In this document: piece after piece, positions 1 through 6,139 of the stretch
Numbering within the stretch: the stretch's first letter is position 1
Layout of the letters: every line of letters starts with the position of its first letter
Source of the DNA: Clostridiales bacterium
GTDB taxonomy: Bacteria > Bacillota > Clostridia > Christensenellales > Aristaeellaceae
Length of the DNA stretch: 8,794 nt
Reading direction: 5' to 3'
Assembly (NCBI GenBank): GCA_012513735.1
Contig: JAAZBR010000113.1
Span: 1 to 8,794, forward strand
Notes under the pieces: generated by a model
What the model was told of the DNA's origin: nothing
The model's input: only the letters and a program-made list of their open reading frames with translations
Databases searched by the model: none
Made by a program: the position numbers and the translations under genes

Positions 1-115
1 CGTGTTTGTGGGCGCCCTGATCATCATTGGTACAGGGGTCAGCGCCTATCAGGTGATCCGTGCCAACCGGGTCGTCAAGTCCAGCTTGCATCGAAAGGAG
101 GCGCTGAGGGCATGA
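1..115 (+). CDS. ABC transporter permease, C-terminal fragment (5' end outside window)
   Basis: An open frame runs from base 2 to a TGA at 113-115 and encodes the last 37 residues of a protein. It starts with a hydrophobic glycine-rich stretch (VFVGALIIIGTGVSAY) that reads as a final membrane helix, followed by a short basic tail (RANRVVKSSLHRKEALRA), the usual ending of an inner-membrane permease with its C-terminus in the cytoplasm. Its stop overlaps the ATG of the next permease (ATGA at 112-115), so the two are translationally coupled. By analogy with RbsC-type importers that use two different permeases, this is probably the partner subunit of the downstream gene. The family call rests mainly on context because so little of the protein is visible. 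Confidence 0.6.
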   Translation, partial: VFVGALIIIGTGVSAYQVIRANRVVKSSLHRKEALRA

Positions 116-1134
116 GCAACGCAACAGTCAAGGCGCAGCGCCGTCTGTTTGGGGCGAAAAATCAGCACATCTGGCGATTGGTGGTTGTCATGGTCATCTG
201 GATGATTTTCATGGCAATCACGCGTTTCAACAAGTTCTATACCCTGATCAACTTTCAGACCATGGCCTCCCAGTTTCCCGAGTTTGGGCTGATGGCCCTG
301 GGGGTCATGCTGTGCATGATTACAGGGGGCATCGACCTGTCCACGGTGGGCGTGGCCAACCTGACGGCCATTCTGATGGCCTTCCTGCTCAAAGGGATGG
401 CCAGCCCAGAGGGCGATCTACCCTTCTATGCTATCCCGCTGGTTTTTGTGCTCAGCATTTTGTGCGGCGCTATCCTGGGCGCCTTTAATGGCCTGTTGGT
501 CAGCAAGATTCACATCCCGCCCATTTTGGCTACGCTGGGCGTCAGCGAGCTGCTGGCCGGCATTGCCATCGTGCTGACCAACGGCGCTGCTGTCAGCAAA
601 TTGCCCATGGGCTATGCCATGGCGGTGACCAGTCGCATCGGCGGGCTGGTGCCGGTGCAGTTGATTATCTTTACCGTGATGGCGCTGATCGTCTGGTTCC
701 TGCTGAGCCGCACCACCTTTGGCACCAAGATCTACATGCTGGGTACCAATGCCCAGGCAGCCCGCTACAGCGGCCTGAACAACGACTGGCTGCTGATCAA
801 AACCTATATGCTTTCGGGCATCTGCGCGGCATTGGGTGGCATGATCATGCTGGCCAACTATAACTCGGCCCGGGCCAACTACGGCAGTGTGTACGTGCTG
901 CAATGCGTCCTGATCGTGGTGCTGGGCGGGGTCAGCCCCTCCGGTGGTAAGGGGCGTATCAGCGGCGTGGTGCTGGCTATCCTGCTCCTGCGGATGCTGG
1001 AAACGGGCATCAATCGTTTTCCGCAGATCAGCAGCTACTATATCAGCCTGATCTGGGGCGGTGTGCTGCTGCTGGTCATGGTGCTGGATTACTTCACAGA
1101 GAACAAACCCCGTTGGTTGCGCAGAAAAGTGTAG
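112..1134 (+). CDS. Sugar-type ABC transporter permease (RbsC/BPD_transp_2 family)
   Basis: This 340-residue polytopic membrane protein would form half of the channel of an ATP-driven importer in the cytoplasmic membrane. After a basic N-terminus (residues 1-22) it is a series of hydrophobic helices. Two signatures of the ribose/simple-sugar permease family are visible: GGIDLS at 72-77, followed by a helix that normally starts S-V-G, and the cytoplasmic coupling region LGGVSPSGGKGRISG at 271-285. Length is normal for the family (about 310-350). The start is fixed by AAAGGAGG at 94-101, ten bases before the ATG, and by the ATGA overlap with the preceding permease. The solute-binding protein and ATPase would lie upstream of the window. 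The substrate cannot be read from the sequence: ribose, another pentose, AI-2 or a related sugar are all possible. The GGIDLS motif argues against the nucleoside (YufP/YufQ) branch of the same superfamily. Confidence 0.88.
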   Translation: MSNATVKAQRRLFGAKNQHIWRLVVVMVIWMIFMAITRFNKFYTLINFQTMASQFPEFGLMALGVMLCMITGGIDLSTVGVANLTAILMAFLLKGMASPEGDLPFYAIPLVFVLSILCGAILGAFNGLLVSKIHIPPILATLGVSELLAGIAIVLTNGAAVSKLPMGYAMAVTSRIGGLVPVQLIIFTVMALIVWFLLSRTTFGTKIYMLGTNAQAARYSGLNNDWLLIKTYMLSGICAALGGMIMLANYNSARANYGSVYVLQCVLIVVLGGVSPSGGKGRISGVVLAILLLRMLETGINRFPQISSYYISLIWGGVLLLVMVLDYFTENKPRWLRRKV

Positions 1135-1151
1135 CGACAACAAAGTGTTTT

Positions 1152-1187
1152 GCAGATGCCCGGCCAAGCGCCGGGCATCTGCCTTCC
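1152..1187 (+). terminator. Hairpin after the permease operon, likely terminator
   Basis: A perfect 13-bp stem (GCAGATGCCCGGC at 1152-1164 with its complement at 1170-1182) closes a five-base loop, 17 bp after the permease stop. Only a weak pyrimidine tail (CTTCC) follows, with no true U-tract. It may be an inefficient intrinsic terminator or a 3' mRNA-stabilising hairpin that ends the transporter transcript just before the next promoter. Confidence 0.65.
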
Positions 1188-1190
1188 AAC

Positions 1191-1219
1191 TCGACAGACG
1201 ACGGACATTTGCCTATACT
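1191..1219 (+). promoter_or_regulatory. Sigma-A type promoter for the phosphoesterase operon
   Basis: TCGACA (1191-1196, 5/6 to TTGACA) and TATACT (1214-1219, 5/6 to TATAAT) are separated by exactly 17 bp. They lie immediately after the permease-operon hairpin and 28 bp before the phosphoesterase start codon. This implies that the two genes downstream are transcribed separately from the transporter. Confidence 0.72.
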
Positions 1220-1247
1220 TAGGATAGGTATCTGAAAGGAGGAGCAC

Positions 1248-1949
1248 ATGATCAGCCTGCGTGCCCTGGTGGTAGCAGATCAGGAGAGCAAGTTCATTTG
1301 GGAGCACTTTGACAGGTCCCGCTTCCGGGGAATTGATGTCATTGTTTCCTGCGGCGATCTGAAGGCCAGCTACCTCTCCTTCTTAACCACCATGGTGGCA
1401 GCCCCGCTTTTGTATGTGCCAGGCAACCATGATGCTGCCTATCTGCACGAGCCGCCGGAAGGCTGCGAGGATTTAACGAACCGTATGGTAACCATCAAGG
1501 GGGTGCGCTTTATCGGCTTCGGCGGCGCTAACAGCAGCACCCCGCAGCCCTTTCACTACACCGAGCGCGAGGTCGCCCGCAGGGTTGCGCGGCGCATCCC
1601 GGAGATTTGTACCCACGGCGGCTTTGACGTGCTGGTTACCCATGCGCCCCCCCTGGGGATCGGGGATGGGGAAGACCGATTTCACAAGGGGTTTGGCGCC
1701 TATAATGCGCTGCTGAAGCAGTTCCAGCCTCGCTACCACCTCCATGGGCATCAACACATGAACTACAAAGGCGCAACTAAGCACAGCGTGTACGGGCAGA
1801 CACAGATCATCAATGGTTACGGGTACCATATTATGGAACTTGTGGTGCCCCGCAGGAAGCCCGCCCGCCTCTCCTACATCAAAACCCGTTATGAATGGGG
1901 GAAGATTTATGCAGGACAATTATCAGCAGCAAGCCCGGCAGGCCTATGA
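1248..1949 (+). CDS. Calcineurin-like metallophosphoesterase (DxE variant)
   Basis: This 233-residue, probably cytoplasmic protein has no signal peptide or membrane helix. The metallophosphoesterase motifs occur in order: D11-Q-E13 (motif I, normally DxH), G36-D37 (motif II), G59-N-H-D62 (motif III), T131-H132 (motif IV) and H166-G-H168-Q-H170 (motif V). All expected ligands of a two-metal centre are present except that Glu replaces the usual His in motif I. From memory, clostridial relatives carry ADEES-type sequences here, so the change looks like a subfamily trait rather than damage. The reaction would be hydrolysis of a phosphomonoester or phosphodiester, but the substrate is unknown. AAAGGAGG at 1235-1242 fixes the ATG. 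The last 41 nt overlap the start of the next gene in a different frame, suggesting coupled translation and a shared job. Confidence 0.85.
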   Translation: MISLRALVVADQESKFIWEHFDRSRFRGIDVIVSCGDLKASYLSFLTTMVAAPLLYVPGNHDAAYLHEPPEGCEDLTNRMVTIKGVRFIGFGGANSSTPQPFHYTEREVARRVARRIPEICTHGGFDVLVTHAPPLGIGDGEDRFHKGFGAYNALLKQFQPRYHLHGHQHMNYKGATKHSVYGQTQIINGYGYHIMELVVPRRKPARLSYIKTRYEWGKIYAGQLSAASPAGL

Positions 1950-3804
1950 CCGCGCCTGGCGCCGGGGCCAGAAAGAATACAGCACCCTGACCGCCCGGGG
2001 GGAGAGAGGCAACCTCCTTGTGCTGGATGAATTGACGGAGGAAGGCCGTATCATGGCCTATATCCGCCAACCCACCCGCGAGATTTCGCTGCGCCAGGTG
2101 GCGGGCACCTACACGGCGGCCCGCGCCCGCTCCTTCAGCGCCAGTTTCATGCCACTGCACCCAGCTATCAGTGAATTTGGCAGCAAGTGGATCAGCCTGT
2201 GTTCGGCACATATGAATGAAGGCCTGCGTGACCCGATCCAGGTGTATGAGTACCTGTGGCAGTATTACGTGGTGGAGGGCAACAAGCGGGTCAGCGTGCT
2301 CAAGTATTTTGATGCGGCGACTGTACGCGCTGAGATCACCCGCCTGGTGCCCCAGATGGACCCGGAGGACCCGCAGACTGCCATCTACCATGCCTTCCTG
2401 CGCTATGACAAGGAGGGTTTGTTCCGGGATATTCGCCTCAACTCTGCCGAACGCTATCAGATGCTGCTCGACACAGAGCAGCACCTGCTGAGCCAGCTGC
2501 CCCCGGGAACAGAGAAGCCCAATTTTAACGCCATGTTTCTGCGCTTTGAGAGCGCCTATATGCGCGCTGGCGGCAGCCAGGCGTTGGGAGACGCGTTTTT
2601 CGACTACCTGCACGTGTTTGGGTTCCCCCTGGATGTTTCCTCCGACGAGCTGGTGGCCCGGATCGTCAAGCTGGTGCCCCAGCTTGTGCTGGCTAGTCAC
2701 CTGGACAAGCAGCCTACGCTGTTGCTGGACGCCCAGCAGGAACTGCCCCAGCCCAGCCTGGTGACGCGACTGTTTGGTGGCAAGCGCACAGCCAAGGTGG
2801 TGTTTGCCTATGCTCAGGGGAGGACGGAGAACAACTGGATTGGCGCCCATGAGAAGGGTCGCCTGCAAATGCAGCAGCAGTTGCAGGACAGCGTCACCAG
2901 TACCTGCATCGACGGCCTGACGCCTGAGAACGCCTATGAGCGGCTGAGCGAGCAGGCCAAAGGGCAGGACCTGCTGTTGGTCACCTCCTCACAGCTGGCC
3001 CCCGCCGCCCTACGGTTTTCACTGGAGAACCCCGATTGCCTGACGCTGGTTTATTCCCGTGCCCGGCAGGATTACCGCCTGAACACCTATTATGGTCGCT
3101 ACTATGAGCCTGTTTTCCTGTGTGGTGTGGCGGCCGGGTTGGGCACGAAAAGCGGCAAGGTGGCCTATGTGACGCCCCATGTGACGAGGGTGCGTCATAC
3201 GGCCGATATCAATGCCTTCGCCCTGGGAGTGCGCAGCGTGCGGGCATATGCGGAAGTTTATCTGGTGATGCGCGGGTTCAGTCCGGAGCAGCCCGCCTCC
3301 TGCGAACAGGGGATCCGACAGGCGGTGGAGCTGGGGTGCGACATTGGCCTGACACCGGATTATCCGGGGCTCAGCATGATCGGTACCCCCGAGGGCGCTT
3401 TCTCGTTCCTGTTGCGGCTGCACGGCATGGGCAAGCCTTCGGAGTACTTGGCTGCGCCCGCCTGGCTGTGGGGTCGGTATTACACGCAAATCGTAGAAGG
3501 TTACCTGAGTGGCAGCCTCGACTTCCTGCGCGATCTGGACAATCGGGAACCTACGGTTACCGGCTTCTGGTGGGGGCTGGGTGCCGGGGTGCTGGAGTTT
3601 AAATCCACGTCTTTCCTGCCGCCCATAGCCAACAACCTGATGCACTTTATTCGCAGCAGCATACAGCTTGGCCGTTTCAACCCCTTTCGCGGCCCCATTA
3701 CCGATAGCGAAGGAGTTTTGCGTGTCAACTCTCATGCGGAGCTGAAGCCCTATGACATCCTGAGCATGCAGTGGCTGGTGGATTTTGTCCGGGTGATTGA
3801 TTGA
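1909..3804 (+). CDS. ParB-like/BMP (PnrA-type) fusion protein without signal peptide
   Basis: This is a 631-residue protein of unknown function. The N-terminal part contains residues 105-148 (G-LRDPIQVYEYLWQ, then YYVVEGNKRVSVLKYF at 119-134), which resembles the ParB/Srx superfamily, where a partner-sequence motif of the type GERRxxA follows a 'value' strand; GNKRVSVLK would be that motif. Residues 149-294 are mostly helical in character. From residue 295 (AKVVFAYAQG) to the end the protein reads as a BMP/Med/PnrA nucleoside-binding-protein fold: an N392-T-YYGRYYEP-FL-G-AAG segment, GKVAYV, DINAFALGVRS, and near the C-terminus GPITDSEGVLRV, matching the BMP 'GPIKDxxGKV' ending. BMP proteins are normally lipoproteins feeding nucleoside importers; here there is no signal peptide or lipobox, so it should be cytoplasmic. 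The start at 1909 has GGGGGAAG at 1897-1904 and removes a 32-residue implausible extension. I recall similar clostridial proteins annotated only as BMP-family. The N-terminal assignment is the less certain half. Confidence 0.78.
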   Translation: MQDNYQQQARQAYDRAWRRGQKEYSTLTARGERGNLLVLDELTEEGRIMAYIRQPTREISLRQVAGTYTAARARSFSASFMPLHPAISEFGSKWISLCSAHMNEGLRDPIQVYEYLWQYYVVEGNKRVSVLKYFDAATVRAEITRLVPQMDPEDPQTAIYHAFLRYDKEGLFRDIRLNSAERYQMLLDTEQHLLSQLPPGTEKPNFNAMFLRFESAYMRAGGSQALGDAFFDYLHVFGFPLDVSSDELVARIVKLVPQLVLASHLDKQPTLLLDAQQELPQPSLVTRLFGGKRTAKVVFAYAQGRTENNWIGAHEKGRLQMQQQLQDSVTSTCIDGLTPENAYERLSEQAKGQDLLLVTSSQLAPAALRFSLENPDCLTLVYSRARQDYRLNTYYGRYYEPVFLCGVAAGLGTKSGKVAYVTPHVTRVRHTADINAFALGVRSVRAYAEVYLVMRGFSPEQPASCEQGIRQAVELGCDIGLTPDYPGLSMIGTPEGAFSFLLRLHGMGKPSEYLAAPAWLWGRYYTQIVEGYLSGSLDFLRDLDNREPTVTGFWWGLGAGVLEFKSTSFLPPIANNLMHFIRSSIQLGRFNPFRGPITDSEGVLRVNSHAELKPYDILSMQWLVDFVRVID

Positions 3805-3831
3805 TCGATATCTGGACAACAAGATAATAAT

Positions 3832-3873
3832 GAGGGACTGCCGCATTGTGTTTACGGCAGTCCCTCTGCTTTT
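3832..3873. terminator. Intrinsic terminator between convergent genes
   Basis: A 12-bp perfect stem (GAGGGACTGCCG at 3832-3843 with its complement at 3855-3866) has an 11-base loop and is followed on the plus strand by TGCTTTT. It ends the phosphoesterase/BMP transcript. Because thrS converges from the other side and ends at 3893, the same hairpin can serve as its terminator; on the minus strand it is followed by ATTATTATCTT, a weaker U-rich tail. Confidence 0.85.
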
Positions 3874-3892
3874 ATCAACAGGTTTTTGGGGA

Positions 3893-5818
3893 TCACACCT
3901 CCCAATTCCGCTCCAGCGCCCGGGTCTTGTCCTCGTGCAGCAGCTTCTCAATCAACACATCCTGCGCCATTACGCCCAAAGTTTCTCCCTTGCGGGTGCG
4001 TACGGATACGGTGTCCTCCTGGGCCTCCCGGTCGCCGATCACCAGCATGTAGGGGATCTTCTGCATCTGGGCCTCCCGCACCTTGAAGCCGATTTTCTCG
4101 TTGCGCAGGTCGATCTCTGTGCGCAGCCCGGCGTCCTCCATCTTGATGCGCAGGCCTTTGACAGCTTCGTCTGCGCGCTCGGTGATGGTCATGATTCGGG
4201 CCTGCACGGGTGCCAGCCACACGGGGAAGGCACCGGCAAAGTGCTCGGTGAGGATGCCGATAAAGCGCTCCATGGAGCCCAGCACTGTGCGGTGGATCAT
4301 CACGGGGCGATGCTTCTCACCATCGGGGCCCACATACTCCATATCAAAGCGCTCGGGCAGGTTCATATCAAGTTGCAGGGTACCGCACTGCCAGCTGCGG
4401 CCCAGGCTATCCTGCAGGTGGAAGTCAATCTTGGGACCGTAGAAGGCGCCATCTCCCGGATTGATGGTGTAGGGCACGCCTAGCTCCTCCAGGGCATCCT
4501 GCAGGGCCTTGGTGGACAGCTCCCACATTGCGTCCGTACCGATGGTGTTTTCCTCAGGGCGGGTAGACAGCTCCACCTTGTACTGGAAGCCAAAGTCTTT
4601 GTACACTTGGTCGTCCAGCTTGTACACGCCGATGATTTCGTTCTTGATCTGATCAGGCGTCATGTACAGGTGGGCATCGTCCTGGGTGAAGGAACGCACA
4701 CGCATCAGTCCGTGCAGAGCGCCTGACTTCTCGTGGCGATGCACCAGGCCCAGCTCGGCCACCCGCAGGGGCAGGTCGCGGTAGCTCCACATGCGGCGCT
4801 TGTAGGCCAGAATGCCGCCGGGGCAGTTCATGGGCTTGATGGCATAATCCTCATCGTCGATCTTCAGGGTGTACATGTTGTCCCGGTAGTTTTCCCAGTG
4901 GCCGCTTTGCTCCCACAGGGATCGGGACAGGATGATGGGCGTCTTGATCTCCTCATAGCCGGCCTTGCGGTGCAGCTCTCGCCAGTAGTTTTCCAGGGTG
5001 TTCCTCAGTACCATGCCCTTGGCATAGAAGAAGGGAAAACCGGGGCCCTCATTCATCAAGTCAAACAGATCCAGCTCGCGACCCAGCTTGCGGTGGTCGC
5101 GCTTCTTGGCCTCCTCCAGTTGGAACAAGTAAGCTTCCAACGACTCCTTATCCATGAAGGCCGTGCCGTAGATGCGCTGCAGCATCTTGTTTTTTTCATT
5201 GCCGCGCCAGTAGGCGCCGGCCACGCTGGTCAGCTTGAACGCCTTGATACGCCCGGTGCTGGGCAGGTGGGGGCCGGCACACAGGTCAAGGAAGTCCTCC
5301 CCCTGGCGATAGAAGCTGATTTCCTCATCCGGGGGTAGGTCGCGAATCAGCTCTACCTTGTAGGGCTCCTCCCGCTGCTCCATCAGGGTAATAGCCTCCT
5401 CCCGGGGCAGTACAAAACGCTCCTCTCGGTCATTCTTCTTGATGATGCGGCCCATCTCTTTTTCAATCTGTTCAAGTACGTCGGGGGTGAAGGGCTCGGG
5501 CACATCAAAATCGTAGTAAAAGCCGTTTTCAATGGCGGGGCCGATGGCCAGTTTGGCCTCCGGCACCACCTTTTTGACGGCTGCAGCCAACACATGGGAA
5601 GCTGTATGACGCAGCACATGGCGCGCCTCGTCACTGTCAAAGGTCAGAAATTCCAGTGTACCGTCCTCCTCAAGCGGCTGCGCAAGTTCCACCAACTTCC
5701 CGTTGAGGCGGGCGGCAATGGCAGCCTTCTTGATGTCCCCCTCTTGTTCCCGGAGGATATCCAGGGCATTGATGCCCTTTTCATATTCCTTGGTTTGTCC
5801 CTTCAGCTTGATAGACAT
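3893..5818 (-). CDS. thrS: Threonyl-tRNA synthetase
   Basis: This class II synthetase charges tRNA-Thr with threonine in the cytoplasm. The 641 residues match the usual length of about 640. Domains in order: TGS domain (about 1-60); editing domain with H71-TAS-H75 and C180-AGPH, the site that clears mischarged serine; catalytic core with the zinc ligands C332 (NCPGG), H383 (DDAHLY) and H509 (MIHRTVLGSMERF), close to E. coli C334/H385/H511; motif 2 around HRHEKSGALHG; and motif 3 with the RTVLGSMERF helix. A C-terminal anticodon-binding domain starts near FPVWLAPVQ. All catalytic and editing residues seem intact. The start at 5818 has GAAAGGAA at 5832-5825 with a six-base spacer. An in-frame ATG at 5866 is rejected because it lies inside the leader terminator. 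Expression is controlled by the T-box leader upstream. Confidence 0.98.
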   Translation of the reverse strand: MSIKLKGQTKEYEKGINALDILREQEGDIKKAAIAARLNGKLVELAQPLEEDGTLEFLTFDSDEARHVLRHTASHVLAAAVKKVVPEAKLAIGPAIENGFYYDFDVPEPFTPDVLEQIEKEMGRIIKKNDREERFVLPREEAITLMEQREEPYKVELIRDLPPDEEISFYRQGEDFLDLCAGPHLPSTGRIKAFKLTSVAGAYWRGNEKNKMLQRIYGTAFMDKESLEAYLFQLEEAKKRDHRKLGRELDLFDLMNEGPGFPFFYAKGMVLRNTLENYWRELHRKAGYEEIKTPIILSRSLWEQSGHWENYRDNMYTLKIDDEDYAIKPMNCPGGILAYKRRMWSYRDLPLRVAELGLVHRHEKSGALHGLMRVRSFTQDDAHLYMTPDQIKNEIIGVYKLDDQVYKDFGFQYKVELSTRPEENTIGTDAMWELSTKALQDALEELGVPYTINPGDGAFYGPKIDFHLQDSLGRSWQCGTLQLDMNLPERFDMEYVGPDGEKHRPVMIHRTVLGSMERFIGILTEHFAGAFPVWLAPVQARIMTITERADEAVKGLRIKMEDAGLRTEIDLRNEKIGFKVREAQMQKIPYMLVIGDREAQEDTVSVRTRKGETLGVMAQDVLIEKLLHEDKTRALERNWEV

Positions 5819-5853
5819 TTTCGATTCCTTTCTTGGCTGTTGATCTTTCCTGC

Positions 5854-5888
5854 AAATAAAAAGCATCCGTCCTGTGAGGGACGAATGC
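5854..5888 (-). terminator. T-box regulated intrinsic terminator in the thrS leader
   Basis: On the minus strand GCATTCGTCC (5888-5879) pairs with GGACGGATGC (5872-5863), 10 bp with one G-U, across a six-base loop, followed by TTTTTATTT (5862-5854). The 5' arm and loop include GTCCCT, which can instead pair with the AGGG side of the T-box to form the antiterminator. Without bound uncharged tRNA-Thr this hairpin stops transcription 35 bp before the thrS start codon. Confidence 0.92.
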
Positions 5889-6062
5889 TGTGCATCCGCG
5901 GTTCCACCCTACTTGCCTGTGGCCACTTGAAAGCGCTGTATCGCGCGCCCTGCGTTCCAGGTCCGGCGCTGGTAGCTTGCCTTCCCTTGCCTGGGGCGCT
6001 TTCAGCCTGGGCGCACCCTCTCTTTGAAGCGGTGAAGGGGCCTGTCGCCCTCCTTCCCGGAT
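5854..6062 (-). promoter_or_regulatory. T-box riboswitch leader of thrS (Thr specifier ACC)
   Basis: This leader RNA senses uncharged tRNA-Thr and lets transcription continue into thrS when threonyl-tRNA is scarce. The conserved T-box AGGGTGGAACCGCGG is at 5910-5896 on the minus strand. Upstream, a Stem I can be drawn by hand: GGCG (6049-6046) pairs with CGCC (5968-5965) at the base, CCUUC (6038-6034) pairs with GAAGG (5984-5980), and an AGAGAG element near 6023-6018 precedes the distal hairpin. The internal loop on the 3' side between these helices contains ACC (5973-5971), a threonine codon at the specifier position, which fits the downstream gene. The 5' end is estimated from the promoter -10 at 6069-6074. 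The fold was made by eye, so helix limits are approximate; the class assignment is secure. Confidence 0.95.
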
Positions 6063-6068
6063 AGGGGC

Positions 6069-6098
6069 AGTATACGGCGGCGGCGGCTAAGCTGTCAA
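6069..6098 (-). promoter_or_regulatory. Sigma-A type promoter of thrS
   Basis: On the minus strand a perfect TTGACA (6098-6093) and TATACT (6074-6069, 5/6) are separated by 18 bp. The spacer contains a run of GCC/CGG triplets (plus strand 6075-6086 is four CGG units). The transcript would start about 7 bp downstream, near 6062, giving a leader of about 240 nt before thrS. Between this promoter and the end of the upstream gene (6140) there is only a short stretch with no obvious terminator. Confidence 0.85.
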
Positions 6099-6139
6099 GG
6101 CGGGCCGATCATCTTCTGGCAGCCCGTTGGGTCGTTGGG

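Noticed and set aside
418..1167. Long open frame on the minus strand, 249 codons, opposite the permease gene
   Set aside because: The product is rich in Gln, His and Asp with no recognisable domain, has no RBS, and lies antisense to a clear membrane transporter; it is a by-product of GC-rich codon use.
1813..1908. Upstream in-frame ATG of the BMP-fusion gene adding 32 residues
   Set aside because: It would overlap the phosphoesterase gene by 137 nt, has no good RBS, and the added sequence does not look like a signal peptide or a conserved domain; 1909 has a purine-rich RBS.
1879..2868. 329-codon minus-strand frame opposite the BMP-fusion gene
   Set aside because: Low-complexity Gln/His/Leu composition, no family resemblance and no promoter or RBS; the plus-strand gene explains the region.
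3797..4483. 228-codon plus-strand frame over the 3' part of thrS
   Set aside because: It lies antisense to the anticodon-binding and catalytic regions of a certain thrS and would be initiated from within the terminator region.
5819..5866. Upstream in-frame ATG of thrS adding 16 residues
   Set aside because: This ATG falls inside the T-box terminator stem and has no RBS, whereas the ATG at 5818 has GAAAGGAA at the right distance and begins the normal TGS domain.
5594..6064. Plus-strand 156-codon frame across the thrS leader
   Set aside because: It is antisense to the T-box leader and the thrS N-terminus; conserved RNA structure accounts for the sequence.
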